NCBI GenBank assembly: GCA_013696695.1 | Contig: JACCYD010001385.1 | Span: 1 to 11,040 of the forward strand | From: Deltaproteobacteria bacterium | Lineage (GTDB): Bacteria; Myxococcota_A; Polyangia; Haliangiales; Haliangiaceae | Direction of reading: 5' to 3' | DNA: 11,040 nt | Part shown: positions 1 to 5,522 of the stretch, one piece after another | Position numbering within the stretch: position 1 is the stretch's first letter | Layout: every line of letters begins with the position of its first letter | Made by a program: the position numbers and the translations under genes | Notes under the pieces: generated by a model | The model's input: only the letters and a program-made list of their open reading frames with translations | Told to the model about the DNA's origin: nothing | Databases searched by the model: none

Positions 1-40
1 CGTTAGGATCGGGCGATTCCTCGCCTATTTTGCTGCGCCT

Positions 41-99
41 GTAACGTCGAGTCGAAGCGCGTTACCTCGCTGTAACCCGCAAGTACGGCTCGCTGTTAC
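41..99. promoter_or_regulatory. Cluster of four GTAAC/GTTAC pentamers upstream of the barrel gene
   Basis: The pentamer GTAAC occurs at 41-45 and 72-76, and its complement GTTAC at 61-65 and 95-99. The two middle copies form a perfect inverted repeat with a 6-nt spacer (61-76). The copies at 40-45, 71-76 and 95-100 also share the sixth base (TGTAAC or its complement GTTACA). Four copies in 60 nt of GC-rich DNA just before a gene suggest a repressor or activator binding region. No regulator is visible in the window and I cannot identify the family. Chance or remnants of an upstream gene's end are possible. Confidence 0.3.
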
Positions 100-135
100 A
101 TCGTGGAGGGGCATCGCATTTGCTGATGCTCCTCC

Positions 136-1521
136 GTGGTGCGCCACCTAGCCGTCGGTTTCCTGCTCGCGACCACGCGTCTCGCGGTCGCGCAGCCGAC
201 GCCTACCGAGGAGGCAAAGCCCTGGCGGATCGACCGCGCGATCGACGCGCCGGCCTGGCTGCGGCTCGGGCTCGAACACCAGTCTCGGTTCGAGCACCTC
301 TCGCATGACTTCCGCGGCAAGGCGACCGACGACGCGACCGCGTTCTCGATGCGCACGCTGGTGACCGCGGAAGCGAGCCTCGAGTCCGTGCTCGCCGGCA
401 TCGAGCTCGAGGACTCGCGGATCTACGCCTCCGACGCGACGGCGCTCAACACGACGCTCTCCGATCCGCTCGAGATCCTCCAGGCGTATGTCGGGGTGCG
501 TCGGAAGAACCTGGTGCTCGACAACGACGCGTTCGAGGCACGCGTCGGTCGCCTCACGATCGACCTCAGCACGCGGCGGGTCGTCGCACGGAATCGCTTC
601 CGCAACACGATCAACGGGTTCACCGGCGTCGATGCGAAGTGGACCAGCCCGAGCAAGCACGTCGCCCGTGCGTTCGTCGCCGTCCCTGTCACGCGGCTGC
701 CGGCCGACGCCGAGGCGCTGAAGGACAACTCGATCGATCTCGACGAGGAGAGCACCGACGCGCTGTTGTGGTGCGGCTACTACGGCTCTCCGAAGCTCGC
801 GCTCGGCTCGCAAGCGGAGCTGTACGTCGTCGGCTTCCACGAGCGCGACGGAGACCTCGCGAGTCGCAATCGCCAGCTGTTGACGATCGGCGCGCGCTGG
901 TATCGCAAGCCCGCACGAGGCACGGTCGACTTCGACGTCGAGCTGATCCCGCAGCTCGGACGGTCGCGCGCGACTGCCGGGATGGACGACACCACCAACC
1001 TCGATCACCGCGCTCTCAGCACGCACGTCGAGCTCGCGATCAGTCCTGCGATGCCGTGGCAACCGCGGCTCGCGATGCTTCACGACTATGCGAGTGGCGA
1101 TCGCGATCCCGCCGACGGCTCGACCGAGCGCTTCGATCCGCTGTTCGGTGCCCGCCGCTTCGACTTCGGACCGACTGGCATCTACGGGCCGTTCAATCGC
1201 AGCAACGTGCAGTCCCCCGGCGTGCGCGCCTCGATCGCACCGTCGCCCACGTTCGATGCATCCGTCGGCTATCGCCTGTTCTGGCTCGCCGCACGCTCCG
1301 ACGCGTGGGTCGCGGCGAGCGTGCGCGACCCGATGGGAGATTCCGGAAGCTTCGTCGGCGAGCACGTCGAGGTCCAGCTGCGGTGGAGCCCGCTTCCGAA
1401 GAACCTGGCGATCGAAGGTGGCGCGGCGTATCTGCGTCGCGGCCGCTTCGCGCGCTCGGCGCCGGAGACGCGCGAGGCGAATCCCGCGTACGTCTACACG
1501 CAGCTGACCGTGACCCTCTAG
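136..1521 (+). CDS. Alginate-export family outer membrane beta-barrel protein (AlgE-like)
   Basis: The 461-residue product resembles the alginate export family, whose type member AlgE is an 18-stranded outer-membrane channel of about 490 residues. Residues 1-20 form a short signal peptide ending in AVAQ. Family-like segments are VGRLTIDLSTRR...NRFRNTINGF (about 137-162), the Asp-rich GDRDPADG (321-328) and FDPLFGARRFDFG (333-345) followed by a conserved-looking stretch to SPGVR (364). The rest is alternating amphipathic strands, and the chain ends on a hydrophobic residue (TVTL), as barrels do. No alginate biosynthesis genes lie nearby, so the exported or imported substrate is unknown; a general anion or sugar-acid channel is possible. 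The GTG at 136 follows an in-frame stop at 124-126, and GTG at 139 is equally possible. The only good Shine-Dalgarno-like sequence (GGAGGGG, 105-111) is too distant, so the 5' end is uncertain. The stop overlaps that of the converging gene by 4 nt. Confidence 0.75.
   Translation: MVRHLAVGFLLATTRLAVAQPTPTEEAKPWRIDRAIDAPAWLRLGLEHQSRFEHLSHDFRGKATDDATAFSMRTLVTAEASLESVLAGIELEDSRIYASDATALNTTLSDPLEILQAYVGVRRKNLVLDNDAFEARVGRLTIDLSTRRVVARNRFRNTINGFTGVDAKWTSPSKHVARAFVAVPVTRLPADAEALKDNSIDLDEESTDALLWCGYYGSPKLALGSQAELYVVGFHERDGDLASRNRQLLTIGARWYRKPARGTVDFDVELIPQLGRSRATAGMDDTTNLDHRALSTHVELAISPAMPWQPRLAMLHDYASGDRDPADGSTERFDPLFGARRFDFGPTGIYGPFNRSNVQSPGVRASIAPSPTFDASVGYRLFWLAARSDAWVAASVRDPMGDSGSFVGEHVEVQLRWSPLPKNLAIEGGAAYLRRGRFARSAPETREANPAYVYTQLTVTL
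1518..1521. other. Convergent stop codons overlapping in a CTAG palindrome
   Basis: The four bases CTAG contain TAG on both strands: the plus-strand stop of the barrel gene (1519-1521) and the minus-strand stop of the propeller gene (1520-1518). The two genes therefore have no intergenic space and no dedicated terminator between them. Transcription from each side must run into the other coding region or stop within it. Confidence 0.8.
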
Positions 1522-2041
1522 AGCATCTCGCGTTCTTTGAGCGCATCTTCGAGCACCAGCTCGGCGCCCTCATCTCCGTCGCGCAGCGCCGCCGCGAGGC
1601 CCGCGAGGATCGGATCGCGCTCCCGATAGACGTCGTGCAACAGGCTCGCGAGCTCGCCACGCGTGATCCGCCACAGCATTCCCTGTTCGCCGCCGATGAT
1701 CAGATCACCGTCGAGCTCGGCGAGCGACCACAGATGCGCGTCGAGCTTGGTGGCGAGCCCCTGGAACGACATACCGTCATCGTGCGAGACCAGCAGCGAG
1801 CCCTGCGCACCGACGACGAAGATGCCGTAGCGCGTGACCAACAGCTTCTCGAGATCGTTGCGCGACTCGATCGGAATCTTCTTCCACGATGCGCCATCGT
1901 TCGTTGATCGCAGCACCAGCCCGCCATCGCCGAGCAGGATCAGCGTCTTCTTCGCGGTCCGCACCAGCGCACACAGCGGCCGGGCCGTGCGCATCGCCTT
2001 GAGCGGGACCTCTTCGAACCCTCGGCCGGTGTTGCGCTGCA

Positions 2042-2048
2042 CCCCCCC
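2042..2048 (-). other. Seven-G homopolymer at the frameshift point
   Basis: The plus strand has seven consecutive C here, which is seven G in the sense of the propeller gene. The reading frame changes by one missing base exactly at this run: protein similarity to the repeat pattern is in one frame before it and in the other frame after it. Homopolymer runs of this type are prone to both sequencing miscounts and replication slippage. Confidence 0.8.
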
Positions 2049-2556
2049 GCCGAGTCGAGCAGCCACGTCGTGTTGCCCTCGACGTACATGTAGAGCATCC
2101 GCGCGGTGCTCTTGTTCTCGACGCGCTCGAACTTCTGCGCGTTCGGCTTCGCACTTCGCGAGCGCAGCACCATGCCGTTGTCGCCGAGGACCCACAGCCG
2201 ACGATCGGTGCCGCGCATGATCGAGTACAGGCACTCCATCCCGGCCGGCTTGATCGCGCGCCAGTCCGTGCCGCCGTTCTGCGTCGACGCGACGGCGCCC
2301 CACTCGCCGACGACCCACACCATGTCGCCCTCGACGTGCACGTCGCGAATGCCCGGCATCCGAGTCGGCGACTCCCAGCGCTCGAACGTGTGGCCGCGAT
2401 CCGCCGAGTACAGGATCGTTGGCTTGTGATGCGTGCCGCCGACCGCCCACACGCGCTTGGTCGGCTCGTCGACGACGATGCTACCGAGGTACCCGAAGGC
2501 GGGTCCCCCGGCATGGATCGGAGTGATCGCGATCTCGCGCACCGAGCGGGATCAGA

Positions 2557-3399
2557 TCAGCGCCAGCTGCCTTCGACCCACACCCACCTCGCGCCCTGCT
2601 TCTCCCATTTGCCATCGACCCACGTCTGCTTGCCGCGCAACGGCTCCCAGCGCCCCGGCGACCACATCCACTTGCGGCCTTTCCACTCCCAGCGACCGCT
2701 CACCCAGACGTGATTCCGTTTGACGCCCGGACGCTCGGCCTGCGGTGCCGGCGGTTCTGCATCGGGATAGTCGGTGTCGACGGTGACGGTGCCGCCGCCG
2801 GTCGTGACGGTGACCGTGCCTGCGCCCCACGTGCCTTCAACCCAGACCCAGCGCGAACCCTGGCGCTCCCAGCGTCCCGGCGTCCACGCCTGGTTCGGAC
2901 GCTCGGCCTCCCAGCGACCCGTTGACCACGCCCACTTTCCGGCGCGCCACTCCCAGCGTCCGCCGATCCACACCTGGCCCGGGCGATACGGTTGCTCTTC
3001 GCGCTGCGGCACCGGCGGCTCTTCGGTGGGGTAATCGGTGGTGACGGATCCACCGCCACCACCGCCGACGCCGACGATGACCGCGCCGCCACCGGTCCAT
3101 TCACCGGGCACCCAGTGCCACGCACTGCCGCGGCGCTCCCAGCGACCTTCTCGCCACTGCGATCCGGAACGTTCCTTCTCCCAGTGACCACCGATCCACG
3201 ACCATTGGCCGTTCTGCCAATCCCAGTGGCCTCGGACCCACAAAAAGCCGGTGCGCTCGTTGACACGCTCCACCTGTGGTTGCGGCGGCTCCTGATAAAC
3301 CACGGCCGCACCCGAATGAACGCGCGCCGTGCCCTGCACCTGACATGCAGGAACTGCGAGGGCGATCGCCAAGCCGAACATCAGTGTTCTGGTCCTCAT
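2557..3399 (-). CDS. Lipoprotein with three tryptophan-rich WxxGxW (YXWGXW-type) modules
   Basis: The 280-residue product is a predicted outer-membrane lipoprotein. A basic N terminus (MRTRT) and hydrophobic stretch lead to the lipobox-like VPAC with the acylated Cys at 19, followed by Gln, which does not favour inner-membrane retention. The rest is three copies of a module rich in W-x(3)-G-x-W units, at residues 54-101, 144-191 and 232-279. Each has 11 Trp with identical spacing (steps of 5,2,5,2,5,9,5,7,2,5). Linkers of about 40 residues combine Gly/Val/Thr stretches with a Pro/Glu/Gln segment (YQEPPQPQ, DYPTEEPPVPQ, DYPDAEPPAPQ). This matches the YXWGXW repeat family, which is common in proteobacterial envelope proteins and of unknown function. 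Surface or periplasmic polymer binding is a guess. The ATG at 3399 has an AAGGAG site 6 nt upstream. The propeller gene follows after 14 nt, so the two are probably co-transcribed. Confidence 0.85.
   Translation of the reverse strand: MRTRTLMFGLAIALAVPACQVQGTARVHSGAAVVYQEPPQPQVERVNERTGFLWVRGHWDWQNGQWSWIGGHWEKERSGSQWREGRWERRGSAWHWVPGEWTGGGAVIVGVGGGGGGSVTTDYPTEEPPVPQREEQPYRPGQVWIGGRWEWRAGKWAWSTGRWEAERPNQAWTPGRWERQGSRWVWVEGTWGAGTVTVTTGGGTVTVDTDYPDAEPPAPQAERPGVKRNHVWVSGRWEWKGRKWMWSPGRWEPLRGKQTWVDGKWEKQGARWVWVEGSWR
2563..3240 (-). repeat. Three in-gene repeats encoding the 11-tryptophan module
   Basis: Module 1 is encoded by 3240-3097, module 2 by 2970-2827 and module 3 by 2706-2563, each 144 nt. 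Within each, all 11 tryptophan codons fall at the same relative positions, while the intervening residues differ (for example GHWDWQNGQWSWIGG against GRWEWRAGKWAWSTG and GRWEWKGRKWMWSPG). Modules 2 and 3 look more alike than either does to module 1, especially at the end (WVWVEGTW and WVWVEGSW). This suggests triplication of an ancestral unit followed by divergence under constraint on the Trp ladder. Confidence 0.85.
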
Positions 3400-3405
3400 A
3401 CCTAG

Positions 3406-3411
3406 CTCCTT
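3406..3411 (-). promoter_or_regulatory. Shine-Dalgarno site of the WxxGxW lipoprotein gene
   Basis: The minus strand reads AAGGAG (plus CTCCTT, 3406-3411), ending 6 nt before the ATG at 3399. It is the best Shine-Dalgarno match in the window and fixes the start codon. Confidence 0.8.
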
Positions 3412-3440
3412 GCTGACCGGGGCCAGCCCAACGGAACGCG

Positions 3441-3469
3441 AGTATTCCCAACACGATCCAACCTGTCAA
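3441..3469 (-). promoter_or_regulatory. Sigma70-like promoter for the WxxGxW lipoprotein gene
   Basis: On the minus strand a perfect TTGACA (-35, 3469-3464) is followed after 17 nt by AATACT (-10, 3446-3441), which matches four of six TATAAT positions. The predicted transcript start near 3434 leaves a leader of about 35 nt before the ATG at 3399, which would contain the AAGGAG ribosome site. The spacing and orientation are all as expected. The promoter would serve this gene and, by read-through, the propeller gene behind it. Confidence 0.6.
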
Positions 3470-3472
3470 CGC

Positions 3473-3489
3473 AGGGGCAGATCGCCCCT
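3473..3489. promoter_or_regulatory. GC-rich inverted repeat next to the -35 box
   Basis: AGGGGC (3473-3478) and GCCCCT (3484-3489) form a perfect 6-bp inverted repeat around a 5-nt centre. It lies 4 nt upstream of the leftward -35 box, so it could be an operator for that promoter. It has no T-run, so a terminator is unlikely. Confidence 0.35.
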
Positions 3490-3537
3490 AGATGATCAGC
3501 TCGCGCAACGCTGAATCCGCGTCTACTTTCCGCAAGG

Positions 3538-3576
3538 TGATGCCACGCACGCTCGGTTCGTCAGTGCATGGCATGA
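3538..3576. promoter_or_regulatory. 13-nt imperfect inverted repeat upstream of the cytochrome/propeller gene
   Basis: TGATGCCACGCAC (3538-3550) pairs with GTGCATGGCATGA (3564-3576) at 11 of 13 positions around a 13-nt centre. The half-site spacing of about 26 nt centre to centre would suit a dimeric regulator, and the repeat sits 36-74 nt before the ATG at 3612. It could alternatively form a leader stem-loop. No clear -35/-10 pair for the rightward gene was found in 3490-3611. Confidence 0.35.
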
Positions 3577-3611
3577 CCGGGCCAGCGCTTTCTCGATCGC
3601 GAAGGGCTTAG

Positions 3612-5417
3612 ATGCTCGCGATGCGGCGGTCGATCACGGCAATGATCCTTTCGCTTGCGGCCTGTGGTGGAAGCGGGGATCCCCCCGCCGATCCTGACGG
3701 GCCGGTTGACGATGTCGCTCCGGCCTTTCGCAACGCCGTCGATCTGCCCGACTCGGAGCTCGCCCTGCAGGCGCTCGGGCTCCTCGGCGCCGACGTGCCG
3801 GGAACGCGCGAGAGCTGCAACGAATGTCACGGCATGACGAGGCAGCACCTGTCGTACTGGCGCGCGCTGTCGGACACCGCGATGACGAGCTGCTTCACCG
3901 ATCTCGCAGTGTCGTCGCCCGAGTCCGCGCGCGGCATGATCGATTGCCTGCGCTCGATGCCGGGCGTCGACGGCTCCGATTACGACACCACGAAGCTGGG
4001 CGTGTTCTCGACCGCTACCGACCTGCCGTGGTTTCGCTACACGATGGAGAAGGCATACGGCGCGGACGCTGTCGCGAAGCAAGCCGAGCTCGAGGAGATG
4101 GTCGGCATGCCGCGCGGCGGCTCGATCCCGCGCTTCACGCAAGCCGAGTTCGACATCGTCGCCGAGTGGTTCGCGCGCGGCTTGCCGACGCTCGAGCAAT
4201 CGCTCACCGAAGATCCGCCGCCCGACGAATGCCTCCCCGGCATCTCGAGCGCGGTCGCGCAGCACGTCGATTCGCAGAAGACCACCGGCTGGCGCGCGGT
4301 CAACGCCACCAACCTGATGGCGATGCACGGCTGTGGCTCCGCGACGGATCCGCGCGATTGCCTCGGCAGCGTGCCACTTGGCTCCGATCAAGCATTCGGG
4401 TCCGGCTGGGACGTCGACGGTCGCGGCCGCCTGCGCCTGCTCGCCGACGTCACCTACAAGACCTCGTTCTGGACGCGCAGCTCGCCCGACGGTCGCTTCA
4501 TCGCTCACGGCGTCAAGAACGTCACCGGATCGTACGTCTACGACCTCCAGCGCGACATGCCCGTCAACATCAACGCGGTCTACGATCCGACGTTCTTCCC
4601 CGACGGCAGCGGCTTCGTGTTCCAGGGTGGATCGCGCAACCTGTGCGGCATCAGCGTGCTGACGTCGAACCCGACGGCGACGGTCACGATGCAGGAAGCA
4701 CCGTGCTCGAACATCCAGACGATCGGCCTCTACCAGCACGTCGGCCAGGCGCTCGACGGCGACTACTTCGCGATCGATAGCGAGTTCGTCTCCGACGACG
4801 GCGGTCACGAGGCAACGCTCAAGGATCCGCCGACGCACTTCGACGAGGACGCGGTCGCCTGGTTCAACCCGATGATCTGGAACGGCACCAAGTACACCGG
4901 CAAGCCGCAGGTCAAGGTCGCGACGCCGTTCGAGGGCGACATCGTGCTCTCGCCCTCGGCCAAGCTCGTCATCTCGCGCGTCTCCGGTCCGAACGAGCGC
5001 CAGCTCGGCTACGTGCTTCGCAAAGTCGACGCGACGCCCGCAGGCTCGTCCTACTCGATCGCCGCGCCCGAGATCGCGCGCTACTGCATCTCGGGCGGCA
5101 AGCCCGGGTTCTCGTACGACGAGCGCTGGGTTTCCTATCACCACTACGTGACGGCCGCCGACGCGATCGAGCTCGGCTTCGCAGGCCCGGCCGATCCGGC
5201 CTTCGCGCCGTACCTCGAGCTCGGCGCATCGAACCTCTACTTGATGGAGCTGACCACCGGTGCGACCACCCGGGTCACCAACATGGCGCCCGGCCAGTAC
5301 GCGCTGTTCCCGCACTTCCGTTCCGATGGCTGGATCTACGCGCAGATCCGCGACCGCAACGTCGGCCACGAGTACATGGTCGCCACCGACGCCGCGCTGA
5401 TCGCCGAACAGCCGTAA
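3612..5417 (+). CDS. Lipoprotein fusing a cytochrome c domain to a TolB/PD40-like beta-propeller
   Basis: The 601-residue product begins with a lipoprotein signal ending in LAAC (Cys 18), then a Gly/Pro/Asp-rich linker. A single heme-binding motif CNECH is at 69-73. The segment GMPRGG (165-170), followed by SIPRFTQAEF and VAEWFARGLP (171-192), resembles the end of class I cytochromes c, so His73 and Met166 are the likely axial ligands. From about residue 280 come propeller-type repeats: TRSSPDGRFIAHG (288-300), FFPDGSGFVFQGG (328-340), VLSPSAKLVISR (445-456), FSYDERWVSYHHY (500-512) and FRSDGWIYAQIRD (569-581). It is probably a membrane-anchored extracytoplasmic electron-transfer protein whose propeller binds a partner or substrate; the redox partner is unknown. 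Start ATG 3612 follows a weak GAAGGG (3601-3606), and ATG 3621 is an alternative. Nothing else in the window is recognisably respiratory. Confidence 0.75.
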   Translation: MLAMRRSITAMILSLAACGGSGDPPADPDGPVDDVAPAFRNAVDLPDSELALQALGLLGADVPGTRESCNECHGMTRQHLSYWRALSDTAMTSCFTDLAVSSPESARGMIDCLRSMPGVDGSDYDTTKLGVFSTATDLPWFRYTMEKAYGADAVAKQAELEEMVGMPRGGSIPRFTQAEFDIVAEWFARGLPTLEQSLTEDPPPDECLPGISSAVAQHVDSQKTTGWRAVNATNLMAMHGCGSATDPRDCLGSVPLGSDQAFGSGWDVDGRGRLRLLADVTYKTSFWTRSSPDGRFIAHGVKNVTGSYVYDLQRDMPVNINAVYDPTFFPDGSGFVFQGGSRNLCGISVLTSNPTATVTMQEAPCSNIQTIGLYQHVGQALDGDYFAIDSEFVSDDGGHEATLKDPPTHFDEDAVAWFNPMIWNGTKYTGKPQVKVATPFEGDIVLSPSAKLVISRVSGPNERQLGYVLRKVDATPAGSSYSIAAPEIARYCISGGKPGFSYDERWVSYHHYVTAADAIELGFAGPADPAFAPYLELGASNLYLMELTTGATTRVTNMAPGQYALFPHFRSDGWIYAQIRDRNVGHEYMVATDAALIAEQP

Positions 5418-5522
5418 ACCGAGGTTCGGTGATAGCCTTGGAAGTGGGCGGCTCCGGTCGCGCTTCCTTCTGCCCCGCAAGGGGACTTCAACGGTAGCGC
5501 GTCCACTCTCCGCCCTCCTTTT
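5418..5522. other. Spacer between the cytochrome/propeller and RING/TerD genes
   Basis: The stop codon is followed at once by a perfect 5-bp inverted repeat with a 3-nt loop (ACCGA-GGT-TCGGT, 5418-5430), without a T-run. A second small hairpin, CCCC-GCAA-GGGG, lies near 5474-5485. No convincing promoter was found, and the 12 nt before the ATG at 5523 are pyrimidine-rich (CGCCCTCCTTTT) with no Shine-Dalgarno match. The RING/TerD gene may have its own weak promoter here or be read from upstream. Confidence 0.35.

Larger units (their letters stand above)
1518..2542 (-). pseudogene. YCF48/BNR-repeat beta-propeller protein, frameshifted at a G7 run
   Basis: The gene starts at a GTG (2540-2542), 14 nt after the stop of the lipoprotein gene upstream. 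Residues 1-167 read in one frame as propeller repeats, for example ILYSADRGHTFERW (43-56), VASTQNGGTDWRAI (84-97) and a third near 125-141. At the run of seven G (coding strand, 2048 to 2042) this frame runs into an unrelated basic tail. The neighbouring frame continues the repeats to the TAG at 1520-1518, with VLRSTNDGASWKKIP and LLVSHDDGMSFQGL. Adding one G gives a continuous 341-residue protein across the join (DSAGG then VQRNTGRGFEEV). The xSxDGGxxW motif is typical of BNR/YCF48 (sialidase-like) propellers, which bind proteins or polymers. I see no signal peptide and no catalytic residues, so the function is unknown. The break may be a sequencing error, a true pseudogene or a slippage switch. 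Confidence 0.75.

Noticed and set aside
148..1365. 405-codon minus-strand open frame inside the barrel gene
   Set aside because: It is antisense to the alginate-export-like gene and has no recognisable domain; it fits a GC-rich shadow.
639..1907. 422-codon plus-strand open frame overlapping the barrel gene end
   Set aside because: It is Arg-rich throughout, crosses the barrel stop into the antisense of the propeller gene, and has no motif.
5418..5430. Possible intrinsic terminator after the cytochrome/propeller gene
   Set aside because: The perfect repeat has only 5 bp and no following T-run, so I record it as a small hairpin in the spacer rather than a terminator.
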